This document shows, piece by piece, positions 16,401-23,774 of a stretch of DNA of 62,315 nucleotides. A program made the position numbers and the translations under genes. Every line of letters begins with the position of its first letter. Position 1 is the first letter of the stretch. This stretch comes from Clostridiales bacterium (GTDB lineage Bacteria > Bacillota > Clostridia > Christensenellales > Borkfalkiaceae), in contig SVIF01000008.1 in NCBI GenBank assembly GCA_015069615.1, positions 1 to 62,315 of the forward strand, given 5' to 3'. Below the pieces are notes generated by a model that was given only the letters and a program-made list of their open reading frames with translations, did no database searches and was not told where the DNA came from.

Positions 16401-16637
16401 TTAATTTGGAACTACGATCCCCAAATCGTACTCCAACAAGGCTCTTACGACGAGATGAACCCCGATGGGTTAGAAATTAGCGAAATGGAAACCGCCTACT
16501 ACCAACAATTCGGGCAACATGGTAACGGTTCGGGCATTGAGTGGAGCTGGAACGAGAAATACGATAAAGGGCAAGCCGCCCTTGCAAGCATTAAAGAATA
16601 CAACGAAAAGTTAAGGATAAAATACGGTTCGTTCTAA
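13446..16637 (+). CDS. Lipoprotein with longer Pro-Ser/Pro-Thr repeat stalk and clan-A glycoside hydrolase domain (paralogue 2)
   Basis: About 1063 residues, starting with GTG 8 bases after AAGGAGAT. The signal peptide ends in SVGC, a lipobox. The stalk (~residues 30-380) is PTVxPTP-type first and then PSVVPSV-type, much longer than in paralogue 1. Two Ig/MBG-like modules and a further MBG-like module follow, and then the same TIM-barrel hydrolase: GVNYYSVF, WEFGNENN with acid/base E794, and YVGECGVANG with nucleophile E944. The catalytic domains of the two paralogues align along their length, but the stalks and number of modules differ. This suggests two related surface enzymes held at different distances from the membrane (inference). 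Same operon as paralogue 1, ended by the terminator at 16645-16680. Confidence 0.87.
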   Translation: MKKLLCISVLIAIALCSVGCGLQFGEIPVPSVQPSVSVTPTVSQTPVPTTQPTVSPTPTVAPTPTVQPTVRPTVAPTPTVQPTIRPTVAPTPTVQPTVRPTVLPSPTVRPTVLPTALPSALPSVIPSVTPSVVPSVVPSVAPSVIPSVAPSVVPSVVPSVVPSVEPSVVPSVIPSVVPSVIPSITPSVIPSVVPSVVPSVIPSIAPSVVPSVVPSVVPSVTPSITPSVVPSVVPSVVPSVIPSITPSVVPSVVPSVVPSVIPSITPSVIPSVVPSVVPSVVPSVIPSVVPSVIPSVAPSVVPSVIPSVVPSVIPSITPSVVPSVVPSVAPSVIPSITPSVVPSVVPSVVPSVVPSVIPTAIPTIIPTVAPTVKPTVIPSPSVSVDPLANVTLTGKVVTYDGEAHYLYVENLPEGYEVVYTNNGKITPGTYNVRAQIRKKGSSIFKKTLSATLKIEEAPEVPPEESELKEFEGIVFEDTTFPCDGTTHRLLAQNVPEFATATYYTNTASKPTEKKTARVVITAEGYKALVLTATISIGKGQVYVTAADLSRTQYIVKPLTPTAVITFGFKDDSYTLQAGASIADCTGTLSFEYPHDTRVAGEYDILPSGYSSEIYDFIYVPGKFTVEEVKTNLVVGGATANEKGEIIYNGKPIHTIGVNYYSVFNAMLKTGGTANPVRYMTEGLATLKDNGVRVIRFNCGVFTKEEAGRYYFEKEEDYYAILDKVMDEAARNNILLIPAMFWNDTWILNYYEEMFNDAWADENSNTMKLLKKMTEEIVTRYQHHPAVLSWEFGNENNLGVDLPNWENHTASVGRIDTQIYSDGMARWANWVLAYDEYDRIIMTGDAQLRNGQYSTYLNKSSWGPDTYEQHVLGLEKFNPGNISGVSVHIYGGYSDLATPQSVSLPGQYLKDRDDLTWEARFSLTMQATAEVATMKEMPMAAYVGECGVANGQAFLPGDTRQDRMDRQRAIYDAIGQATITTGMPIALIWNYDPQIVLQQGSYDEMNPDGLEISEMETAYYQQFGQHGNGSGIEWSWNEKYDKGQAALASIKEYNEKLRIKYGSF
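13560..14590 (+). repeat. In-frame Pro-Thr/Pro-Ser coding repeat, 60-base period in its centre
   Basis: 12-base units encode PxVx. From 13981 to 14280 the sequence repeats every 60 bases (20 residues) about five times with few differences, mostly third-position. Both flanks keep the 12-base unit but shift phase. The 5' part (13560-13790) uses PTP instead of PSV. Confidence 0.9.
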
Positions 16638-16644
16638 CAAAACA

Positions 16645-16680
16645 AAAACCCGCCCGTGGCAATCGCCACGGGCGGGTTTT
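16645..16680. terminator. Bidirectional terminator between convergent lipoprotein genes
   Basis: A 16-bp perfect stem (16645-16660 with 16665-16680) with an AATC loop; A-run on one side and T-run on the other allow use in both directions. Confidence 0.9.
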
Positions 16681-16699
16681 ATTGATAAGAATAATTCAA

Positions 16700-18340
16700 T
16701 TATTCGTGAAGATAAGGGTTTTGGGGGCAGCGATAATATTTCCACAGAGGTTTATTTGTTTGGGGGGAGTATAAAAGAACCATATCCCCGGGGTATGCCA
16801 CGCTTAACGCAACGTATAAGTCGCTGGTCGTTCCTATCGCGTTGCCTAGGTCGTTATAGTAGGTGTAAGAAACAGATTCTTCCGTTTGGGTTTTTAGGGC
16901 GTACAAATTGTTGGTTACCCAAGAAAGAGTAATCGTGGTTCCGTCCGTTCCCGTAACGTTTGTTATTACTTGTTCTTCACCGTTTGCAAAGCGCACGGTA
17001 TCTCCATTTTCATTTTGGAAAAACAGGGCGCGGTCGGTTACGTATGTTAGGTTATAATTCTTTTCCGCGTAAGAAAGCAAAGGCGTTAATTGCATATCAA
17101 ACACTTCACTTTCGCTAATAAGGTAGTTTAAATTGCTGTTTTTCAAAGTGGAAATATCCCCGTATATTTCGCCTTTTTCATTGCAAATCATTACGGATAA
17201 TTTATCTTGTAAAGAAAGGGCAAAAACGTTTTCGCTAACCGAAAAAACGTTTTTTATTAGGTTGGACGTTGCGGCGGAAAGATTATGTGTAAAATTGCCT
17301 AAGTTATCCACGGCAAACAGCGCGTAAGTAGTGTCGTCGGGCACTTGTTTGTTGGAAATATCTGCGGCAAACGCCACGGTAGCAAAGTTGCCGTAAGAAA
17401 TATTTTTTACGTTTCGCGTTGTTGCGCTGTAAAGCCCGCGGCAAGCCACGCTTTCAATTAAATAATGGCAGGGGATTTCTTTGATACTTTTATCGGCTAC
17501 CGAAAGCAGAAGGGTAATTACGTCAAATTGCGTTTGTGAATTTCCGTACGTAAAATTATCCGTATTATGTGCGTAGGTGCGGTATTGCAGTAGTAAATCT
17601 CCGTTTGCCAAATATCCTACCGTAGCTTTATTGGCGTTGCCGATAAATTCATAACTCATATGCAAACGGAAGGATTGGTCGTAAATGCAAACCAAAGGTT
17701 TGGTGGTGCTGTTTTTAATTCCGTAGTAATAATTAGCGTTACCGTAAAGGGTATCAAAATCTGTCATTTTGGGTACGTAAGATAGGGAAGTTAGGGTAAA
17801 GGCTTGGGTAATGGAACCATCTGCATTCGCACGGAATACGGTGTTTTTTACGTAAATCAAGTCCAAAATGATGTGCGGTGTAATATTTTCCGCTATGCGG
17901 AAAAATTCTTGCCCCTTTGCATCGTAAAGCGCAGTTTCAAAAGTGGTTGTACCATCTTCTTCACTTTGCGTTAAAACCGAAAAAAACGGAGTTTCTACCG
18001 CAAGGTAAGGTTTTGCGGAATAGTTTTCGGTGTCCGTATTTTCCTTTTCATAAACTACCGAAGCGGTTTCGGTATTGTAAATCGTAACTTTTAACGGGGA
18101 GCCCGTGCGGAAAACCAAAAGGGATCCTTTTTCCCATTTAATCGTTCCCCTTGCAGGAATGTCCGTTAATGCCGTATCGTACGCAGTGCTTGAAAAGGGT
18201 GTTGCGGGATATACTTCGGCAAAGGTGGGCGTTTGCATTTCCTGCGGATTTTCGGGTGGTGTAGGCGTAGGGGTTTTATTGCAACTGCTTAAGGGAAAGA
18301 TGAAAAGTAATACAAAAGCTAAAACCAGAATTTTTTTCAT
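16700..18340 (-). CDS. Lipoprotein of unknown function
   Basis: 546 residues. The signal peptide ends in LSSC (Cys20), and a Thr/Pro-rich linker (TPTPTPPENP) follows, as expected for a lipid-anchored extracytoplasmic protein. The body is rich in short beta-strand-like segments with repeated patterns such as LLVF-TGSPLKV, FRIAENI, YALFAVDNLG, ALFFQNENGD and YALKTQTEES, which suggests a WD40/PQQ-like beta-propeller; that is inference. No catalytic motif was recognised. It has its own promoter (18376-18404), AAGGATA before the ATG, and faces the GH lipoprotein operon convergently. Confidence 0.75.
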   Translation of the reverse strand: MKKILVLAFVLLFIFPLSSCNKTPTPTPPENPQEMQTPTFAEVYPATPFSSTAYDTALTDIPARGTIKWEKGSLLVFRTGSPLKVTIYNTETASVVYEKENTDTENYSAKPYLAVETPFFSVLTQSEEDGTTTFETALYDAKGQEFFRIAENITPHIILDLIYVKNTVFRANADGSITQAFTLTSLSYVPKMTDFDTLYGNANYYYGIKNSTTKPLVCIYDQSFRLHMSYEFIGNANKATVGYLANGDLLLQYRTYAHNTDNFTYGNSQTQFDVITLLLSVADKSIKEIPCHYLIESVACRGLYSATTRNVKNISYGNFATVAFAADISNKQVPDDTTYALFAVDNLGNFTHNLSAATSNLIKNVFSVSENVFALSLQDKLSVMICNEKGEIYGDISTLKNSNLNYLISESEVFDMQLTPLLSYAEKNYNLTYVTDRALFFQNENGDTVRFANGEEQVITNVTGTDGTTITLSWVTNNLYALKTQTEESVSYTYYNDLGNAIGTTSDLYVALSVAYPGDMVLLYSPQTNKPLWKYYRCPQNPYLHE

Positions 18341-18375
18341 AGAAATATCCTTGCATATTGATAAAAACTATGAAA

Positions 18376-18414
18376 AGTATAACATAACCGCAGGGGTGTG
18401 TCAACCCCTGCGGT
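18376..18414 (-). promoter_or_regulatory. Promoter embedded in a GC-rich hairpin
   Basis: On the reverse strand TTGACA (18404-18399), 17 bases, TATACT (18381-18376). The -35 box lies in the loop of a perfect 10-bp inverted repeat, ACCGCAGGGG/CCCCTGCGGT (18387-18396 with 18405-18414). The hairpin follows the stop of the flavoprotein gene at 18428, so it may double as that operon's terminator, although the following T-run is poor. Confidence 0.7.
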
Positions 18415-18427
18415 CAAATGTTGCAAA

Positions 18428-20332
18428 TTAGTATACGTTCCCGTCTTCGCGGTATCTTCTCCAAACGTTTTCAAAAAAGTCCCCGCCTTCGGGTAAGGGA
18501 CGAACGTCCCGCCAACGAATCGTGCATTTTTCCCCATTGAAGGATACTTCTTGCACCTTTTGGTGGGTACTGCCGTCCCCTAGTTTAAAGCGGAAAATTT
18601 CATTTAAGCCTTCGCGCAAATCCCCGTTTTTATCTCCGTATAGGGCAGAACCGCGTGTGCCTTTGCCTTGCTTTGCAAAATCCAAAAAGGCAGTCAACGT
18701 TGCGTACTGAACGATAAGCGCGTCCTTTAACTTGTAAGCATATTGCAGCGTTTCCTTGTTAACGCCTGCAATATTTGGTAAGTTATTAAGGTCGGTAAGT
18801 GTTTCCGCAATTCCTTCTTCTAGTGCGGAAGCGTTGCGAATTGCACCCCCTTTATCGCTCATACGGCGCATTGCTTTTTGCAAACTTGCGCTTGCGGGGA
18901 TTTTGGCTTGCTTCGCTTGGTTTATGAACGCATGATGTTTTTCAAGCGCACCGCTGAATACTTTAGTAAACGCGCTTTCGCTTACGGGGTTGCGTTTGCT
19001 TGCCCCCACGTACTGCGCCGCGCGTAAAGAACCCACTTGCCCCGCATTTAGCGCGCTACCGCCCGGGCGGGAAACCCCGTGCGTACCCGCACATTCGCCT
19101 GCCGCAAAAAGCCCTTTCATTTGGGTTTGCCACCATAGGTCTACCGCTATACCGCCGTTGTTGTGTTGTGCGCAAAGGGCAATTTCCAAATATTCCTTGG
19201 TAATATCTAAGCCCTTGCCCTTGTATAAATCTACGGCGGGGGCGTTCATTTTCAGTAAGCGTTCAATGGGCGTGCCGAAGCACGCTTCCGCCTTATACAA
19301 ATACGTATACGCCTCTTCGCTTAAACGGGTAAAATCAATTTCGGTAAGTCCAAAGGGGTTTTTGGTGAAATCTAGATACACCTTACGCCCTTTCATTACG
19401 CATTCGCGGTACACCAAAAGGTCCACTACCGAAGAACCGCTTAGCACCTTTCGGCTGTCAAAAGGCCACTGGTATCCCTTTAAAAATACGTTGGAAAGCG
19501 CTTCGTAACTATCCGTAAAGTATTCGCTTAAGAATTCGTATTCGTTCCCTTCTTTATCCACCGAAACGAAACGGGGCAGAACTTGCATATACGTTCCCGA
19601 AACGTTCCAACGCGGATTCGTGGAAGCCAAGCCGTACTGCCACTCGGTCATATTTTGTAAGTTTGCGCCCGCGTTTAAGGCAAGGGAAGTGGTTCCCGTA
19701 TGGCAAGCGGGGAACACGCTATCCGCGTAAATTCCCGCAGGTCCGCCCGTACACAAAATTACGTTCGGGGTGCGGAACGCGCAAAATTCACCGCTTGCGG
19801 TGTTTAAGCATAATAGTCCGCAAACTTCGTTATTTTCATCCTTTAAAATTTCCACCGCCAGTAATCCGTCAAACACGGGAACGTGTAAACGTTCGGCGTT
19901 CTTTTGCAGGGCTTCGGTCATAAATTTGGAAGTCAAAGGCCCTGCGGAAGTGGCGCGTTCAAAGGGGTCGTGATCGGTTTTATAGCCCACGTATTCGCCG
20001 TAGCGGTTTACGGGGAAGGGAACGCCCAATTCGCAAAGGTTCATAAAACAGCGGGTGGAAAGCGCCGCTTCAATCAGTGCGTTGTCCCCGTCCACACTAC
20101 CGCCCGCAAACAGGTTTTCTGCCATTTTGCGAACGCTATCGGGGGAATCGCCCGATAAGCCAAGTTTATAATACGTTTGTTTATCGCTGCCCGTGTTGCG
20201 CGAAGTACCCGTAAGCACCCCTTCGGTAACGATGGCAACGTTTTTATTTAGTTCACGCAGTCTGCACGCGGCGTTATATCCCGCCGCACCCGTGCCAACC
20301 ACGATTGCGTCAAAAGTTAAAAAGTTGTTCAT
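18428..20332 (-). CDS. FAD-dependent oxidoreductase of the fumarate reductase/succinate dehydrogenase flavoprotein type
   Basis: 634 residues. The N-terminal dinucleotide-binding motif is FDAIVVGTGAAGYNAACRL with VAIVTEG as the end of the second strand, and the C-terminal FAD motif is LFAAGECAGTHGVSRPGGSALNAGQ. The family includes fumarate, urocanate and ketosteroid reductases and L-aspartate oxidase. There is no signal peptide and no flavin-transfer domain, so a soluble cytoplasmic enzyme is likely. It is the last gene of a three-gene operon with an SDR and an Old Yellow Enzyme (12-base gap to the SDR), which points to a joint redox pathway. Substrate not identifiable. Confidence 0.87.
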   Translation of the reverse strand: MNNFLTFDAIVVGTGAAGYNAACRLRELNKNVAIVTEGVLTGTSRNTGSDKQTYYKLGLSGDSPDSVRKMAENLFAGGSVDGDNALIEAALSTRCFMNLCELGVPFPVNRYGEYVGYKTDHDPFERATSAGPLTSKFMTEALQKNAERLHVPVFDGLLAVEILKDENNEVCGLLCLNTASGEFCAFRTPNVILCTGGPAGIYADSVFPACHTGTTSLALNAGANLQNMTEWQYGLASTNPRWNVSGTYMQVLPRFVSVDKEGNEYEFLSEYFTDSYEALSNVFLKGYQWPFDSRKVLSGSSVVDLLVYRECVMKGRKVYLDFTKNPFGLTEIDFTRLSEEAYTYLYKAEACFGTPIERLLKMNAPAVDLYKGKGLDITKEYLEIALCAQHNNGGIAVDLWWQTQMKGLFAAGECAGTHGVSRPGGSALNAGQVGSLRAAQYVGASKRNPVSESAFTKVFSGALEKHHAFINQAKQAKIPASASLQKAMRRMSDKGGAIRNASALEEGIAETLTDLNNLPNIAGVNKETLQYAYKLKDALIVQYATLTAFLDFAKQGKGTRGSALYGDKNGDLREGLNEIFRFKLGDGSTHQKVQEVSFNGEKCTIRWRDVRPLPEGGDFFENVWRRYREDGNVY

Positions 20333-20344
20333 ACGCGCACCAAA

Positions 20345-21082
20345 TTACAAGCGTTGAATATGGAAACCGCCGTCTACGTCCAGCGATTGTCCGGTTACGT
20401 AGGGAAGGGCTCCGCTTGCAAGTGCGTAAACTGCCGCCGCAATATCTTCGGGCGTGCCCCAACGCTTGATGGGAAGTAATCCCCCCGCAATTAAATTATC
20501 GTATTTTTCTTTTACCTTTTCGGTCATGCCCGTTTGAATAATTCCCGGGCGCACTTCGTTTACGGTGATGCCGTATTCCGCCAAGCGATCTGCAAACAGG
20601 GTGGTAACCATGCTAACGCCCGCTTTGGAAACGCAGTATTCCCCACGGCTTACCGAAGACGTGTAAGCAGACATGGAGGAAATGTTTACGATGGCTTTGC
20701 CTTGGGTTTCCCCTTCTTTAATCATTTCGTTGGCTACCGCTTGGGTTAAGAACAGCGTGCCCTTGGTGTTGATATCCATTACGAAATCGTAACTTTCTTC
20801 GGTCATCATAAGAAGGTCGTTTCTCACACGGGGTGCAACGCCTGCTACGTTGACCAAAACGTCCACCTTGCCAAAGGTTTTTAAAGCGCAAGCAAGATAG
20901 TTTTCTCTGCTTTCTGCCTTGCTTAAATCCCCTTGCACGTAGGTAAAATCACCCGAAAGGGGGCGGGGCATTTGGGGTAAAACGTCCATCCCGCAAACTG
21001 CGTAGCCTTCGGCTAAAAATTTTTGAGCGGTAGCAAATCCAATGCCACCAGCAACACCAGTAACTAAAGCAACTTTTTTCAT
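20345..21082 (-). CDS. Short-chain dehydrogenase/reductase
   Basis: 245 residues, classical SDR. The cofactor motif is TGVAGGIG near the N-terminus, followed by NVAGVAPRVR (NNAG-type), catalytic Ser in VNISSMSAYTSS and the YxxxK pair in EYCVSKAG. An Asp in GMDVLP after the second strand favours NAD(H) over NADP(H) (inference). The start was moved to 21082 because the motif-bearing strand begins there (MKKVALVTG) with GGGAG/GGAAGG upstream; the longer frame overlaps the preceding gene. Middle gene of the OYE-SDR-flavoprotein operon. FabG-like and hydroxysteroid-dehydrogenase-like roles are both possible. Confidence 0.9.
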   Translation of the reverse strand: MKKVALVTGVAGGIGFATAQKFLAEGYAVCGMDVLPQMPRPLSGDFTYVQGDLSKAESRENYLACALKTFGKVDVLVNVAGVAPRVRNDLLMMTEESYDFVMDINTKGTLFLTQAVANEMIKEGETQGKAIVNISSMSAYTSSVSRGEYCVSKAGVSMVTTLFADRLAEYGITVNEVRPGIIQTGMTEKVKEKYDNLIAGGLLPIKRWGTPEDIAAAVYALASGALPYVTGQSLDVDGGFHIQRL

Positions 21083-21096
21083 CCTTCCATACTCCC

Positions 21097-22293
21097 TTAT
21101 TTGCATTTTTCGTTGAATAAATTTTTGTAGTAGGGGTTGAACATTGCGCAACCCGAAACGCATTTTTTGCGCATCAGCACCGTGCATCTGGAACAAGCAA
21201 CGCAACATTTTTTTGCGTCAAAGTTTCCGTTTAAGTAATCGCGGTATAGCATGGGGTAGGCAAGGCTAACCCGCCCGTATCCTATCAAATCACAAACGCC
21301 TTCCTTAAGCATGCTTTCGGATTTTTCCATCAAATTCTCGCGATAAAAGGAAAGTCCACTACCGATAAATAGGATATCGGGGAACCACGTCTTTAACTGT
21401 TTGGTGGTATCCCAAAACCGTTGCAAACCTACCTCGGGTTTTTCGGGGGGCGTGTAAGCGCCAGCGCGGAAGGGACGGTTTACGTGGGGATTGAAGTAGG
21501 GGTTTCCCATCGTAACGTTAATCAAACGGATGCCTTCGTTATAAAGAAGGGAAATTAATCGTTTCGTTTCGGTTAAATCTATTTCGTTTTGTTCGGTAGT
21601 GCCGAATCCGCAGGGCTTTTCCACCATATCGCTAGCCCCTAAACGGGTAACCACGTGAAATCCCTTAGGAACCGCCTTTTTTACTTCGCGCACGCAAGTT
21701 AAATATAGGCGCGTGCGGTTTTCAAAACTACCGCCGTACTTGCCAGGGCGGTCAAAGGCGGAAAGCATTTCTTGCATCAAGTACCCGTGGCAGCTTTTAA
21801 TGTCTACGCCGTCAAACCCCGCTTCCTTGGCAAGAAGCGCACTGTTTACGTACATTGCAGGCAAGGTATCTAAATATTCGTCCGTAACGATATGTTCGTC
21901 CGTAACGGGGCGGGTGGCTTCGTACACTTTGTTGCGGTAAGCTATCATGGGAACGATACTCTGTCTACCCGAATGGGTTAACTGCAAAATGCAAACGGGG
22001 GTGTATCCAAAGTCCTTAAAGCAAAGTTCCTTTACTTCGGCAACTAATTTTTGAAAGGCGGGAAGGTTTTCCCTTGTTAACTGCATTTGGCGGGGGTTGG
22101 TACGCCCTTCACGGCATACCGCGTTGGCTTCAAACCAAATCAGCCCGGCGCCCGAATGGGCGTAAGCGTGGTATTTTGCAATGGTCAGTTCGGAAGGCGT
22201 TCCATCCTCCAAACAGTCGCATCCTTCCATGGGTTGTATTACCACGCGGTTGGGGATTCGCGTTCCTTCTAATAATACTTCGTCTTTTAACAT
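21097..22293 (-). CDS. Old Yellow Enzyme-family NADH:flavin oxidoreductase
   Basis: 398 residues forming an FMN-binding TIM barrel: PNRVVIQPMEG at the start, LQLTHSGRQ, GFDGVDIKSCHGYLMQEMLS with the active-site His, and phosphate-binding IGSGLSF ... IGYGRVSLAYP near the end. The C-terminus carries a Cys cluster, CCVACSRC followed by CVSGC. That resembles the 4Fe-4S site of the longer 2,4-dienoyl-CoA reductase/BaiCD-type enzymes, but the protein stops there and lacks their FAD/NAD domains. First gene of the operon (TAAGGAG before the ATG). The separate flavoprotein two genes down could supply what is missing (inference). Confidence 0.9.
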   Translation of the reverse strand: MLKDEVLLEGTRIPNRVVIQPMEGCDCLEDGTPSELTIAKYHAYAHSGAGLIWFEANAVCREGRTNPRQMQLTRENLPAFQKLVAEVKELCFKDFGYTPVCILQLTHSGRQSIVPMIAYRNKVYEATRPVTDEHIVTDEYLDTLPAMYVNSALLAKEAGFDGVDIKSCHGYLMQEMLSAFDRPGKYGGSFENRTRLYLTCVREVKKAVPKGFHVVTRLGASDMVEKPCGFGTTEQNEIDLTETKRLISLLYNEGIRLINVTMGNPYFNPHVNRPFRAGAYTPPEKPEVGLQRFWDTTKQLKTWFPDILFIGSGLSFYRENLMEKSESMLKEGVCDLIGYGRVSLAYPMLYRDYLNGNFDAKKCCVACSRCTVLMRKKCVSGCAMFNPYYKNLFNEKCK

Positions 22294-22432
22294 GTGTTTT
22301 CTCCTTATATGGGGAATTGTACGGTTGCCCGAACGAAAAAAGCACGTTTGCTTTTTCTACAATGATTGTACCATACTTTTTATAAGAAAGTACGTCAAAA
22401 GTTGTTCTGTGTTATGCAAAACTTGTTGTTTG

Positions 22433-23410
22433 TTACAAAATTTGCGCAACCGTTAGCAGTAAGGGTAGGGTGAAAAGGGAAAGAATCATAGAAACGCTAA
22501 TTACTTGCACGGTAAAGTTGGTGTTTTGTCCGTAGCGTTCGGTTAGCATAGAAGTGGAAGAAGAAACGGGTGCGCCCAAAACGCAAACCGAAGCAATCAG
22601 CATCAATCCGCGCATTCCCACGGCGTAAAAGGCAAACAAGAACAGGGTGGGAAATACCACCATACGGATAATCACCGTAAAGTGCGCAAATCCGTCTTTT
22701 AAAGCGGCAACAAAGTTCGTTTTGCTTAAATAATAACCGATCAAAAGCATAGGTAGGGGGGTGTTGATTGCAGAAAGGTATTCCACCGCGCGGAACACCG
22801 TTGCCCCTACCGTGTGGGTGGTAATGGCAGAAAGGGAAAGCCCGGTAAGCGCAATTCCCATAAAACCAAGCCCAGCCAAAACCCCAATCATACCGGGGTT
22901 TAGAAATAGGCGTTTCGCGTTAATTTTAACTTCGGGATTGAGTAGTTTAATGCCGTGCGTCCAATATAAAAGGTTGAATACGGCCAGGTACACCCCTACG
23001 TATAGCGTGCCTCTGTGCGAATCGCTAAGTGCGGCGATTACGGGAAGAGAGAAAAATCCGCAGTTAGTGTAAACCGCCGCAAGTCGCATTACGTTGTTTT
23101 TATCCTTGGGTGCTTTTTGGAACAATGCGCGTGCGGATAGAATCATAATAAAATGCGCTACCGAATAAGCGATAAAGCAGAATAACAGTTCGCGCAAAAC
23201 GCTAATAATTTCCGCGCGTGGCGCAAGCGCGGTATTATAAAAGGAAAGGGCAATGGCACAGGGCATAGCCACGTATAAGCAAATGACCGCAATCGCGCGG
23301 GCGGCTTCGTCCCCCAACACTTTCAGTTTGCCCAGTAAAAAACCGCAAGCTACCAACAAAAACAGGGTAAATACTTGGCCGAAAATTAGGCCGAACATTT
23401 GAAAAAACAT
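22433..23410 (-). CDS. AEC (auxin efflux carrier) family transporter
   Basis: 325 residues with about ten hydrophobic segments in two halves of five, typical of the AEC/BART superfamily that exports or takes up organic anions such as malate. Family marks are the conserved N in AAVYTNCGFFSLPV and the second-half APVSSSTSMLTERYG. Start at 23410 (MFFQMFG) is preferred over 23437 because AAGGAG lies 8 bases upstream. A promoter candidate is at 23468-23496. It follows the same direction as the redox operon 140 bases away, so it could move that pathway's substrate (inference). Confidence 0.85.
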   Translation of the reverse strand: MFFQMFGLIFGQVFTLFLLVACGFLLGKLKVLGDEAARAIAVICLYVAMPCAIALSFYNTALAPRAEIISVLRELLFCFIAYSVAHFIMILSARALFQKAPKDKNNVMRLAAVYTNCGFFSLPVIAALSDSHRGTLYVGVYLAVFNLLYWTHGIKLLNPEVKINAKRLFLNPGMIGVLAGLGFMGIALTGLSLSAITTHTVGATVFRAVEYLSAINTPLPMLLIGYYLSKTNFVAALKDGFAHFTVIIRMVVFPTLFLFAFYAVGMRGLMLIASVCVLGAPVSSSTSMLTERYGQNTNFTVQVISVSMILSLFTLPLLLTVAQIL

Positions 23411-23467
23411 TTTTTGCTCCTTTTTGCGCTTTTTCAAGAAGGAATTGCGTAAAATTTTAACAAGAAT

Positions 23468-23496
23468 AGGATAGCATAAACTTTACAATGATTCAA
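23468..23496 (-). promoter_or_regulatory. Promoter candidate of the AEC transporter gene
   Basis: Reverse strand TTGAAT (23496-23491), 17 bases, TATCCT (23473-23468). Confidence 0.5.
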
Positions 23497-23535
23497 TGGA
23501 AAATCTTATGCTTTATAGAAAAAACAGGGTAGGTG

Positions 23536-23586
23536 TTAGCACGATTTGATACTGTTGGCGCTTTCTAACTTTTCCGCGTTTCCCAT
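23536..23586 (-). CDS. Possible 16-residue micro-ORF upstream of the AEC gene
   Basis: ATG at 23586 opens MGNAEKLESANSIKSC, then TAA. A TATAAT box lies at 23610-23605 on the same strand and AAGGAA precedes the ATG, but the predicted transcript start falls almost on the ribosome binding site. It could be a leader peptide or chance. The rest of the 364-base gap (23411-23774) holds only promoters. Confidence 0.2.
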   Translation of the reverse strand: MGNAEKLESANSIKSC

Positions 23587-23702
23587 TTCATATTCCTTAC
23601 GGCTATTATACCTTACTTTTTTAATAAAATTGAACAAAAATTGCCAAAAATTATACAAAACTTGCTTTTCTTTTTCGGAAAGCACTTTCCATTTCAAATT
23701 CC

Positions 23703-23731
23703 TTGCTTTTTCTATGAAAAAGTGATAAAAT
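23703..23731 (+). promoter_or_regulatory. Promoter of the AGCS symporter gene
   Basis: TTGCTT (23703-23708), 17 bases, TAAAAT (23726-23731). Confidence 0.55.
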
Positions 23732-23774
23732 ACTGCACGGCTAGTAAGCACTACGCACGAAAGGTTGGGGAAAT

